A stretch of 64,000 nucleotides of DNA from Zoroaster sp. YZ-2022 (lineage: Eukaryota; Echinodermata; Asteroidea; Forcipulatida; Zoroasteridae), in the NCBI GenBank assembly GCA_029582265.1, contig CM055819.1, positions 41,530,761 through 41,594,760 of the forward strand, in the 5' to 3' direction. A program made the translations under genes and the position numbers. Below are positions 37,891 through 48,131 of this stretch, one piece after another. Below the pieces are notes generated by a model that worked only from the letters and a program-made list of their open reading frames with translations, did not search any database and was not told where the DNA came from. Position 1 is the first letter of the stretch, and every line of letters begins with the position of its first letter.

Positions 37891-38889
37891 TCCCCTGGTC
37901 ACTGAGCCAATATCATTCCTGGAACCTTTCTCAGCTCCCTTGGGAGTATACAATCCATTATGTGCAACCTTTTTTGGCGCTACAGGGCTAATCAAACACA
38001 ATAACCCCCTCTACCCTCACATGTACCCATTTGTACTCCTGCGTGAAGAGAAGAAATAAAGGTTGTGGTCCGCCTGAAAACACTAACATATTTTATAGAG
38101 GGTCTCGCAAATGATGCATGGCGCTTGGCATGTGATCCATTCAGTGTAATTGCTGAATGAGGAGAACACTTCATTTTTTTTTTAAAGAAAATTCACAGAT
38201 AGGATGTATATGACCGTGACAATTCTCTGATTATGAAATTAATTATTAACTATCGAAAAGTTGACTCAATGTGAAGGTACAAATCATCCTAAAAATGTTA
38301 CATGTACGGTACATTCTCAGTGTTTTATATTTAAATAACATTTATTTCAATGTTGGCATTATTACGGTACATGCAGTATCGACACCATTTATGTAGTACT
38401 AACAAGTGATTCTGTGTCGGGGCAAAATATTGTCAAAACTAGAGTTTACATGTATTGTGAACAGATGTAAATTAACATAGAATTACCATGTAAATTAACA
38501 TAGAACAAATAGCAACAGATTTTCTTTATCAGTAATTCCTAACAATTACTGATTAAGCCATGTTGCGAAGACGCTTAATGAAACATAATTACATCAGTTT
38601 TGGACAATACCAAATATACAATGAGATCACTTTTGCTATAATATAATGGAATAGGACCTTTTGATTATTTCAAAACAAGAAAACAAGAAACGGTTATTTT
38701 GTCTTGACCTATAAATAAACTGTATATGGTACCTGCTTTAGGGTAAGTAACAATAAAGATATCGTCGTCTCGAACATGAAATGTCTTCAAATCATCCATA
38801 GTACTTTTCAGTACGTCTAAACCCAAAGGTACTCCTTCATAATCGTAGCCTTCAAACATCCGGATGTCATCGGCAGTCACCTTTGACAT
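32048..38889 (-). CDS. Cytosolic sulfotransferase (SULT family)
   Basis: Six coding exons in transcript order: 38733-38889, 37285-37391, 33962-34199, 33107-33201, 32373-32562, 32048-32154. They give 297 residues, the usual SULT length. The start is ATG at 38889 (MSKVTADD). The PAPS 5'-phosphosulfate loop TYPKAGTTW spans the first junction. LRVPFLEM, LIKSHLP (the catalytic His) and VYVIRNPKDVSVS (3'-phosphate binding) follow, then PYGPWWDHY, LFIRFEDSKKDLRGTVKRIS and FMRKG. The enzyme moves sulfonate from PAPS to hydroxyl or amine acceptors in the cytosol; the substrate cannot be told. Oddities: the intron after 33107 begins with GC (AAG|GCAAGT); intron 2 starts in a 49-bp minisatellite; and the last exon has GQSGSYK for the usual G-x-x-GDWK and lacks the TV and E of the KxxxTVxxxE dimer motif. 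The exon 2 end (37285) is the least certain boundary. No frameshift or stop was seen. Confidence 0.92.
34502..34863 (+). repeat. tRNA-derived SINE with ATT tail
   Basis: It starts GTGTCGTGGCCGAGC (A box), has GGGTTCGAATCCC near 34555 (B box), then CAAGACACTTAACC and CTCCCCAGGGAGCTGAGA. It contains a local triplication of GAGCCTTAT near 34742 and ends in (ATT)n. It lies in sulfotransferase intron 2. Confidence 0.88.
35972..37284. repeat. 49-bp minisatellite, about 27 units
   Basis: The unit contains CATCACTGTGTACGTGGCC followed by ACCAACTATCAAACAACAGC. Copies are nearly identical. Two units lack a CAA (near 36515 and 36855) and one lacks a TG (near 37024). Because 49 is not a multiple of 3, it gives spurious ORFs cycling three frames. 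Its end abuts the donor side of sulfotransferase exon 2. Confidence 0.97.
37496..37890 (+). repeat. tRNA-derived SINE with (ATT)n tail
   Basis: GCCATGGTCGAGCGGTTTAG (A box), GGGTTCGAATCCC near 37563 (B box), body as in the other copies, then about 17 ATT units. It lies in sulfotransferase intron 1. Confidence 0.88.
37891..38060 (-). repeat. Truncated antisense SINE
   Basis: The sequence after the ATT run is the inverse complement of the SINE 3' body (GGCTCAGTGACCAGG, CTCCCAAGGGAGCTGAGA, GGGTAGAGGG). It is truncated before its B box. The two SINEs therefore meet tail to tail at one ATT tract. Confidence 0.7.
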
Positions 38890-40007
38890 AATTGACCTCA
38901 CTATAAGGAATGCAAACAAAAATCGTGTTTGTTATTTTAGACGATACAGCTCCAACATCATCACGCCTTTTGATTCAGAAGGTAAACCTGATTTTATTTT
39001 CTCAATCCATGTGCATCGGTTGCCGATTCCTATATCTTGCAGGATTGGTAACTCAAAAATAACAAAATTGTTGAACTGTGAAACTTACTATAGTGTGAAG
39101 TAGACGATAGTATCAATCTTCCCTAGAAATAATTGTATAAGCTGAAGTGCTGTCACTTTTAAGACTTAGGAAAGAGTTATCTTTCCTAGTTTTCTACATA
39201 AGAATATAAATATAAAAAAGTCACAAACGTAATTACGTCACAACGTAATTAGCTAAAACGTCCACAGGTTGGTGACAGAGGCCCTCAAAAAGTTTCCTGT
39301 TTCTGGTCACCGCGCGCGTCGGCATTTTTAATTTTTTAATTTTCTTTTGGATATGAAACGATGTCCATAGATCGATTGGATCGATTGGAATTCTGCATAC
39401 TGTGCTTTAAACGATTTTTTTACATAGTGGTATGAAGTGCGTCACCACACCGATTTTGAAGGCGACCGATGATCAGAAAACGGCCATTTATTTGGGCCTT
39501 GGATCAATAGCAGCATAATGATAAGGAGAATCATAATCACTTACATCTCCATAGTTGCAAGGTTTCCAGTGCAGAATAAACATACTCTGATAAAGTTTGA
39601 CCCATGTTGTAGACTTAAATTGTATTCATCAGTGGTGATGCAAACTTGGAAAAGAAGACGTCGAAGGGCTCCCTGTTGACACTGGAATATCTGGACACCG
39701 GTTGTGTAGGCCTACTTGAATATTTCTGCACTGCAAATGTAATAATAGGATATCGATAGGATGTGACTCGAAAAAGGTGCGAGAAACTTAACCACGTTCA
39801 CGCTGCGTGGATGGCACAGAAAAAAAAACTTATTTCATAATAGTTCATATAAACAAGTGTTTGTGTTTGTTTACAATTTCAAGTTCGCATCCGGTGATGG
39901 CTGATGAGGAGGGAATAGTGATATTAAATGCAAATGAGGTATAAACGACTGCAATTAAATGAGAAAGTTCCAATGGTCAATATTTTGTTCAATGCCGGCA
40001 GTTAAAC
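38890..40007. other. Upstream of sulfotransferase; no further gene recognised
   Basis: It contains the presumed promoter of the minus-strand sulfotransferase. A possible acceptor, CCTTATAG, just before its ATG hints at an upstream non-coding exon. Nothing else was recognised. Confidence 0.35.
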
Positions 40008-40009
40008 TA

Positions 40010-40784
40010 CACCCATCACAACTTCTAAGTTCCCCGTAATATTTCAAAAAGCAAATGGCAGAATGACATGTTCTACACAGCTCGTAATGAAATGGTTGAA
40101 ATTCAATCATGCATGCACAATTGCCAGTGATTTGAATGAAAATTCAGCTGGAAAAAAGTTGCAGTATAAAGCATTGCTTCAAGGGCATGTTACACATGTA
40201 GTTTTCTGTAAGTCCAAGGTCTCCTGACTTGAATCCCATTGAGAACCTTTGGGATCTGATAGGAAGAATGGCCACCCAGAAAGTAAGAGCCAATACCACT
40301 GTGGACCAATTCACAAGGATGCTTCAGAGAGCATAGGAACAATTACAACAGCAAGACATCCGCAATTTGGCCACCAGCATGCGCCGTCGGTGCTTAGCAG
40401 TTATGGAGAATAATGGAGGACCAATTCCATATTAAACTCTTGCTCTACCCTTCCAAAACAATGGACATGCATGTTGCAAGTTGCTCTTTGAATATTCTTT
40501 TCTTATTATGAAACAGCCATCAATACCATTGTTATTGATGCATGAGTTGTTACATGTGTAACATGCCCTTGAAGCAATGCTTTATACTGCAACTATTTTT
40601 TCCAGCTGAATTTTCATTCAAATCACTGTCAATTGTGCATGCATGATTGAATTTCAACCATTTCATTACGAGCTGTGTAGAACATGTCATTCTGTCATTT
40701 GCTTTTTGAATTTTTAAAATTCATGCAATACTTGTTGAGATATTCTAAAAAATATTAGGGGGAACTTAGAAGTTGTGATGGGTG
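40010..40784. mobile_element. Tc1/mariner-derived foldback element
   Basis: It is bounded by TA dinucleotides (40008-40009, 40785-40786). Long inverted arms, 40010-40201 and 40550-40784, begin CACCCATCACAACTTCTAAG. They match closely, except that the left arm lacks a block of about 47 bp present on the right. Between them lies the tail of a Tc1 transposase gene. This is an internally deleted element with very long arms. Confidence 0.9.
40211..40435 (+). pseudogene. Tc1 transposase C-terminal remnant
   Basis: SPRSPDLNPIENLWDLIG gives the Tc1 signature around the third catalytic acidic residue. It continues to RRCLAVMENNGGPIPY and a TAA at 40433. An in-frame TAG at 40334-40336 interrupts it. 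The N-terminal DNA-binding part and the first two catalytic Asp residues are deleted. Confidence 0.88.
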
Positions 40785-40786
40785 TA

Positions 40787-41666
40787 TATTGTATATGAAG
40801 TTGTTGATATTGTACATACTGAACTAAATAAATAACTTATTTTGGGTCCTGGACTCTTATATACAAATGCCCTATAACTATTAGTGAGCGAGCATACTTA
40901 TTGTTAAAGGTAATCAACAGCATTGGTAATATTGACAAACTGTTTGAGTATGCTTACCTTGAATCAATACCGGCAAGAACAAAAAGGTGAACTTGCATTC
41001 AGATATTGTACATTCAAACTACTGTGGAATTTAGGAATGTTATACCCTTTCTTAAATTCAACTTAATCGTTATTTCAAATTCACCTTTAAAATGACAACA
41101 CCTAAGACACAAATATTTCTCGGGAAGATTGATGCCAACATCAGCTTTGCACCAAGTAAATTTCACATTAGAATTCGAAAACGTTATTTTATACCTGCTT
41201 GTTGGGTTGAATTGTGCGGGAACTGCATGACGTGTCATGTTGAGCAATGCTTGCGTGATTCAGCATTTGACGCAAATCTGCAAACGAAAGTGAACTCACC
41301 TGTAAATTACTCCAACTGCATATGTACGGGCCTAACGCAGTTTGCTTGTGAGAGTAGTCGATGTTTGCTGCCTTCAGGATCGACTAATCGTAATTGTTAC
41401 AATACCAAATAGGCATGGTAGGCTACTGTTGATCAATATCACTTTCTTTGTCAGCCTTAGACTAGAGTTGTATAAGTTAACGTTATATTGCTGGCAAATT
41501 CGTGCATACGGCTTCATGTATTTGGTATAATTTTTGACAGTGTAAACATCATTACATCATGTATTGATCTTTGTACTGTGCACGAATAAGGTGAACTGAA
41601 TAGATACCGAGAAGACCTGTACGGTACTGGTCTGTGCTGTATGATTTTCACCACTGCACTATTACT
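40787..41666. other. No gene recognised
   Basis: AT-rich spacer between the Tc1 element and duplicated block copy 2. The short ORFs show no family resemblance. Confidence 0.35.
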
Positions 41667-42298
41667 ATTATAGGCTGTCAAAATTGGCGACTCTTGATCC
41701 ACCGGGGTTTTTATTGCACACACTAATTTCAACGACCGTGCTCCGTCAAGCAAAATTGAACTTTACTCAGTGCTGTGCTTTTCGCAGCTGACTATGGGCT
41801 CATCCGCGGTAGGGGACGGCGGTGGGGGAGGGGTGGGGGATAAATGACTAACTACTGAGGAGTAGGTTACAGTTGTATTGTGTCTCCCCACGTTTTTGAT
41901 GGACCATTATACAAAAATAATGCAGTTTTTTTCTTGCAACTACAGAAAACGTGAAAGTCGTCATCAAGCGCGCTCACTGAGTATTGTCAGGGGTACAAAG
42001 GCGGTCGATCCCTTACGCCCCTGGTCACACAGTGTGAGCGGACCGAAGGGGTCAATGGCCACAATTATGTGTCCAAAGATCCGTCCTTGGTAGAGGGATG
42101 ATGGGTGGATATGAATAGGGTGCGCAGTGCATTCCCGTCGGTTCGAGCTGGATACTGTTTGTTCTTATTTTAATAAAGAATAAAAATTAATTACCAAAGT
42201 GCAATTGTGTTGCCCAAAGTATTATGTTTACAAGTGGGGTGAGGGTGTGCGATCTGGGATCCGCCACTGCATGCATGTCCCCACCTCCTACCCCTTTA

Positions 42299-42548
42299 GG
42301 GGGGGGGGGGCTGAGAATCAAAAACAATTATTTTTCAGTACTACAAAAATTACAATGAAATAATCAAAGGGAGAGAAAAACAAAGCACACTGTGGGAATG
42401 GGAGTGCGTTCTCCCCTCCCCTCCCCTCTCTCTCTCTCTCTCTCTCTCCTTTTTTAAATTTTTTTTAATTTTAATTATTTTATTTTTTTACGATTTTAGG
42501 GGGGGGGGCTACAGCCCCCTTAGCCCCCCTGGATCCGCCAATGACCCC
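42299..42548. mobile_element. 250-bp insertion absent from copy 1
   Basis: Copy 1 reads straight through CTACCCCTCCCACTTC. Copy 2 has about 250 bp inserted between two ACCCCT motifs, including a G12 run, a (TC)n run and GGATCCGCCAATG. It is therefore a short mobile element with a likely 6-bp target duplication. The family is not recognised. Confidence 0.65.
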
Positions 42549-43699
42549 TCCCACTTCTAAGTAGCAATCGACGCCCATGGGTGGGCCTTTATGAACTGTA
42601 CATAGCCACAGATTAGTGAATGACTTTATTATAATATGTAGGTAAGAGTTCACTTGTGTTTGTTGGTACCTATGTGAACACGCATCCCTTATCGATCGAC
42701 CTTTGATTGTTGTTCGTTCACTTACTTTTTTACAACGAGCAAACAAGAATCTGTATTGAACAGGGATTAAAAAACTGTTAAGCCACGAACCAAACCTTGG
42801 AATTTCGTTCTTTATGATTTCACATGACCCTTTCACCAAAATCCTTTAACTATAAAGCATACAACTTAAAAGCACAATAAATAAATAAATAAAAATAAAT
42901 TAAAAAAAAAAATAAATAAATAAAAAAAATAAATAAATAAATAAATATTGTCAAAATATTTATTTTCTGAGGGAGGGGCAGGGGGAATGAAAATGAAGAT
43001 GACAAAATAAAGCTAGATATCTGTATATTATTTTATTATTATTATTAGTTTTTATATACAAGTTGTACCAACTCAATTACGGAAAGGCTTTATCCGTTTC
43101 CCGCAATGCATGTATAATATAATACGCGATCCTTACAATAGTGAACAATGGCTGACCTTCACCTTACCGTTCAATCCAAAGTAGTCACAATGCACGTGTA
43201 CACTAAATGGCCATGACCAATTCATATGTATGACGGGGCATTTCAAATAGTGCGCTTTGACTACACTTTTGATTGCAAAAACTTCAACATTATAATTGCC
43301 AGTAAATCCCACGGCAATATAATAATATTAAATGATCATATTATGCAATAATCACATATTTAATAAAATTATTCGCATATCATTATAATAACAATAATAA
43401 CAGTGGAAAACATTGTTTAGGGGTAAATTTATGGACACCAAACTCAGTTCAGAAATACCAACAAGTTTGTGAATTTTACCGACAGACACTATTTTGCCAA
43501 CAAGTTGGGCCACCCCTGCACCCCCCCCCCCCCCCCCCGGCTACGCCACTGCTCCTATTGGAATCCAGGTGATTGTATCTTAAGAACATGTAGCCCCATG
43601 TAGGCCTACAAATCTCATAGGTACTGTAATAATTGTTGGCTCTGAGAAGAACCAGTGGTGAGAAACTCGACGTTTCGATCAGTATAGTCTGATCATCTT

Positions 43700-44010
43700 C
43701 AGGAGAATGAAGAGCAAGAGCAACAACAACAGCAGCAACACCACAACAACACAACAATACAGCACTAACACCACCACCACTACGAACAACAACATCACAA
43801 CAACACACCACCACAACAACAAAAACAACAACAGAACAACAGCACAGCTAACACCACCACAACAACAACACAACACCACCGCCATAACAACACAACACAA
43901 CCACCACAACAACAACACGACAAAAAACAACAACAACAACAACAACAACACACAACAACAACGATGACAACAACAACAACAACAATACAACAACAATGAC
44001 AACAGAAATA
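43700..44010 (+). repeat. CAA/CAACAC low-complexity array (copy 2)
   Basis: Paralogue of the array at 29870-30140, with indels of whole repeat units. Confidence 0.95.
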
Positions 44011-44625
44011 GAACTGATTGCAAATTTTATTAGCAGGATCATACAATTTCCGGAAAGATGGCTCATTGATTAGCATAGCATTCGTTCAGGGAATCTCGAT
44101 ACCATCATTTTAACATGGATCAGTAATGACGTTTGTTAAAGCAAATTCAGCTTATAGCGGTCAGTGCTATTAGGCAGAAAGCATTATCGGCATCTATCTG
44201 CACTTTCTGGTCCTTGCACCCTGAGAGCTGATGGCGAAACATCACCGGCAACCCTCACCGGCAACCATCCGAACGTTAGTCCCAATCTCCGACGAGTTCC
44301 GGCTTGCACTGCACTCATAGGGTTTTGAGCACGTTTGCCCGTACTCAATTATAGATCTATAAACGACCGCTGGTACAGGCAAAATGGTTGTCACTTCAGG
44401 ACGGCAGTGGCGTACCCTATTGCCCCTTGGAGGCGTCTCACTCGCAAAGTATTGGATACGAGGACCAAAGGGGTCATACTCCCCTTCCCTAATTTTGTTG
44501 GACCACCGAACATAAGCATATCACAAACCCCCTTTCTTAACTCTCGGAAATTTGTTTGAAATGATACCCCCTAGGATGCGCCACTTTGTGACGGTAGGCA
44601 CTAAATGAAGTGTTATGGATGGTCA

Positions 44626-44658
<33 letters not shown>

Positions 44659-44689
44659 ATGATGATGATTATGATTTTATTTATTTATT

Positions 44690-46190
44690 TATTTATTTCC
44701 TTTATTTACCCAGGGTGAGCCAGATCAGTAAAAACTGGTTTCCATTTGGGCCCTGCGTGTAAAAATATATTAAAATGTATATAGAATAAAGTGTATTATA
44801 GAATATAATGTATACAAAGTATCATTTTTTAAATAAATTAAATTAAATTAAAACATTCTAGAGAAAAAACTAAAATATGTACAAATATAAATTAAGCTGT
44901 TAAAAATTTAAAGAGTTCTGATTTAAAAACAGAAAGGGATGTAATTTTTCTCAGATGTTTTGGCAAATCGTTCCACATTTTTGCTCCAGAAATAGCAAGG
45001 CTCGAGCGAAAGCTTTCTTTTCTAGCCAAAGGAATCCTTAGAGTAAAATCATCATTTTGTCTTGTAGTGCAGTTGTGGGAAAAATGGGAGAATACATTTG
45101 CCATGTACTCTGGACACAAATTATGTAAGCACTTATACACAATGATCTGTTTTTTAAAACAAACTCTGTCGGCAAAAGATAACCAATTCAACTCTTTAAA
45201 CATATCAGCAGAAGCAGTTCGGAAAGGACAACCAATAATTAATCTGGCGGCTCTTTTCAGTAGTTTGTTGAGCATGTTATTATGTAGATTGTAGCGGCCT
45301 CCCCAAATCGTACAACAGTAGTCCAAACTTGGCATAACAAAGGTTTTAACTAGAGTGTGCAGACTGCTTTTTGGAATGTTGTGGCGAATTCTGCTTAACA
45401 TAGCTAGTTTAGAAGAAACCTTTTTAATATAATCGATATGAGGAAACCATGTAAGTGATTCATCAATAATAACGCCCAAACACTTATAAGAGGTAACCTT
45501 TTCCACAGAGTCGTTGTTAATGACAATATTAAGATTAGTTGAGGCTACCTTGTATCTAGAGCCAATTACCATAGATTTCGTTTTTGTACCGTTAATTGTC
45601 AACTTATTCCCAGCAGCCCAATCGTGAATATTTGCCATTGCTACGTTAAGGCTATGTTCAATTTCGTCACAACTGGAGGAACTACATGTTATTGTCGAGT
45701 CATCTGCGTATGTGCAACTGGCAGTTCTAGGAATGCACTGTGGGAGACCACTCGTGTAAATTATGAATAAAAGAGGTCCTAAAATTGATCCCTGTGGAAC
45801 GCCAGTTCTGAGAGGGAGAGTCTTAGAGCAGCATTTTTGCATGCAAACTAATTGTTTGCGATCGGCTAAATAAGACTTAAACCAGTTCATAACTGAGGCA
45901 GATAAATTCATCGAATGTAGCTTCTCCAATAAGATGTTGTGATCTACTGAATCAAATGCTTTGCTTAGATCAATGAAAACAGCACCAGTGATTTCCCCGT
46001 GCTCTACCGCATGAAGACATTTATTAATGAATTCATGCAGAGTGGTCTCTGTTGAATGCAGGGGTCTGAAACCCGATTGGCAAGAGGGAATCATATTGTG
46101 TTCATCAAGGTAGGAATACAACTCACTGTGTACTGCCCTCTCCAAAATTTTGGAGACGATCGGAAGAATGGAAATTGGCCGATAGTTATT
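44690..46190 (-). mobile_element. 5'-truncated CR1/Jockey-type LINE
   Basis: It lies between two (GAT)n tracts (44628-44680 and 46190-46235), so it was inserted in or next to a GAT microsatellite. The minus-strand 3' end reads CTGGCTCACCCTGGGTAAAT followed by AAATAAAT repeats, a microsatellite tail typical of CR1/L2-like elements. The 5' end is cut inside the RT domain. Confidence 0.82.
44892..46187 (-). CDS. Reverse transcriptase ORF of truncated LINE
   Basis: About 431 uninterrupted codons starting at NYRPISILPIVSKILERA. RT motifs in order are SGFRPLHSTET, AVFIDLSKAFDSVDH (catalytic Asp), LRTGVPQGSILGPLLF and CTYADDSTI (catalytic YADD), then the C-terminal region with WGGRYN and a final SVFKSELFKFL. 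The open frame continues 27 codons upstream into poly-His/Asn encoded by the GAT microsatellite, which is not part of the protein family. The endonuclease is missing. The clean ORF suggests a young insertion. Autonomous activity is unlikely because of the truncation. Confidence 0.88.
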   Translation of the reverse strand, partial: NYRPISILPIVSKILERAVHSELYSYLDEHNMIPSCQSGFRPLHSTETTLHEFINKCLHAVEHGEITGAVFIDLSKAFDSVDHNILLEKLHSMNLSASVMNWFKSYLADRKQLVCMQKCCSKTLPLRTGVPQGSILGPLLFIIYTSGLPQCIPRTASCTYADDSTITCSSSSCDEIEHSLNVAMANIHDWAAGNKLTINGTKTKSMVIGSRYKVASTNLNIVINNDSVEKVTSYKCLGVIIDESLTWFPHIDYIKKVSSKLAMLSRIRHNIPKSSLHTLVKTFVMPSLDYCCTIWGGRYNLHNNMLNKLLKRAARLIIGCPFRTASADMFKELNWLSFADRVCFKKQIIVYKCLHNLCPEYMANVFSHFSHNCTTRQNDDFTLRIPLARKESFRSSLAISGAKMWNDLPKHLRKITSLSVFKSELFKFLTA

Positions 46191-46969
46191 ATGATTATGA
46201 TGATGATGATGACGACGATGGTGATGGTGATGATGGGTGATCATAATGTTTTTAATCCAGTGCATCATCAGCTACAAATTATTATGACGGTAAGGATGTT
46301 GACAACTTTGAAATGTCACGTCACAATTTGATTAATTTATGATTATATATCTGTGATTGTTCTTATTTATCTGTGCCTCAAACATGCTTGATAAATACGT
46401 GTCTTGTTGTTCATACACCGTGAGTAACGCACACCCAGACTTTGCCAGTGTTTTTTTTTCAATGGGGTGGCGTGGTGGATTTCAATGTTGTTTACAGCAA
46501 CGATCAGCAACATTGGTATTTTGGTACATTTCAAGTATTTGGTTTACCAGAAATATATTATTATTAAATATTTTATAGTCCGGCAACATTTGTAAGTTAG
46601 TTCTATGACTTGACGAGCAGCGGTTTTAATCGATATACACTTCTTCATTCGTATTAATTTATTTCTCTTCATTATGCCAATAAAGTACAGTACAAAGTGA
46701 TAATAACAAAATGATGATATGAAGAAAAGCCTATTACCAAAATAAGCAATGCGTGTAGACAAGGAACATTTCCCATTGAATCACATTACAACAACAACAT
46801 GATAAATACATGTACTGATTATAATCGGGCACATTACATCTTAATAAATGAGATGCATGCTTATGTTTGAAGGCAGCACGATTCCAGGGTGAAGATGACA
46901 TGATCCGTCATTCTTTACATCCTACACTGATTTTGGCATTAACAAAAAATTTAAAAACATTTAAAAAAA

Positions 46970-47470
46970 TAAATAATTATAACTGTATTTATAGAGCGCC
47001 AAATTGCCAAAGGATACAAGGCGCTTTTACAATACTATCCCTGGTCATTGGGCCAATATCAATCCTTAAACTTTCTCAGCTCCCTGGGGAGTATACAGCC
47101 CCGAGCTACCGTAGCGCATCAGAAGCTTTTAAACCACAATATCAACCTCTACCCTCACTGGGTAAATGGGAGCAATGTACAATGAAGTGTCTTGCTCAAG
47201 GACACAAGGACACAAGTACCATGGTCACTGCCAGGATTCGAACCCACATTCTGACGATTCAGCCAACAGAACACAAGTCTGATGCACTAGACCGCTCTGC
47301 CGCGTACGGAAGCTTAAATGACCATCCATGTTTCCGAGTTACAGAGGTTTTCTTTATCATGGAAAGACAAAGGCAATCAGTGTTTTCAAGATAACTGTTC
47401 CGTCTTTCCATGATAAATAATCTAAGTAACACGGATGGTCATTTAAGCTTCCGTAGCCGTGGCACCCCAT
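46970..47470 (-). repeat. tRNA-derived SINE interrupted by a MITE
   Basis: Same insertion as 31170-31510, with B box inverse GGATTCGAACCC near 47234. It is split at 47304 by a 151-bp element. The SINE head resumes at 47456 with GCCGTGGCACCCC. Confidence 0.85.
47305..47455. mobile_element. 151-bp MITE nested in the SINE
   Basis: The termini are perfect inverted repeats of 23 bp beginning TACGGAAGCTTAAATGACC. An inner perfect 16-bp pair (TTTATCATGGAAAGAC) allows a long hairpin. Copy 1 of the block has the uninterrupted CTCTGCCGTGGCACC site, which proves the insertion limits. The flanks GCCGCG and GCCGTG may be a diverged 6-bp target duplication. Confidence 0.92.
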
Positions 47471-47654
47471 ACATGTGATTGAACCCCATATATGTGATTC
47501 AATTCCCGCAAGCTCCTTAAATTTATTAGACGTAGCAAATAAACCGATCATAATAGCCCCTATTGGACTCCCTCTATACGTATTCGCTTCGTGCTCATCG
47601 TAGCCCTGTAACGGTGAAATTGCACCAAGTCTACCGTATCAGGACGCAAAAAAA

Positions 47655-48131
47655 GAGTCCGGTTTCTGGTCGGCTTTTTTGTGATACATATCGAGGGCTC
47701 AGCGCAACACTGCCTCATCTCCATTTCGGCCATTTTGAGAAAATCGCATTTAAAGAATTTTGGCAATCTGAAATGGCTCATAACAAAAGTGAAGAATTAA
47801 TAATTAAGCTAAATCTTACTTTTGTATTTTCTTTTAGTCATATATTTGGTAAAATTGCATAAATTTATCTTCACACGTAGCTTAATTACTAAATGTCCCA
47901 CTTGAGTCTGTGTCGCACTAGCAACTTAGGCCTTTTAGAGATAAGGCTATGTTTCACTGGTATGTAGCTGCATTGTGGTTGGAGATGGAGATAAGGCTTT
48001 ATTGTTACTGGAAAGCTGACATTTTCCTGAAAAATTTGATACCCAAATCTCATTTTGGCCAAAAATGGAGATGAGGCAGTGTTGCGCTGAGCCCTCGATA
48101 TGTTTATATGGTTATTGGAACCAGACCGAAT
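47655..48131. mobile_element. MITE-like element with about 80-bp inverted termini
   Basis: Arms at 47687-47740 and 48049-48102 are near-perfect inverse complements containing ATCGAGGGCTCAGCGCAACA. Weaker pairing extends outward to about 47655 and 48131. There is no coding capacity. Confidence 0.85.

Larger units (their letters stand above)
41667..47476. repeat. Duplicated block, copy 2 (direct repeat of 24050-31515)
   Basis: Colinear with copy 1 in the same orientation. It lacks the 4.05-kb LINE and shows the uninterrupted AAAT/AATATTGTC site near 42945. It carries a 250-bp insertion (42299-42548) between ACCCCT repeats, the LINE at 44690-46190 (copy 1 has its gap there), and a MITE inside the shared SINE (47305-47455). 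Confidence 0.88.

Noticed and set aside
44892..46268. Poly-His N-terminus of the RT ORF
   Set aside because: Its first 27 codons are GAT microsatellite sequence; the LINE homology starts at about 46187.
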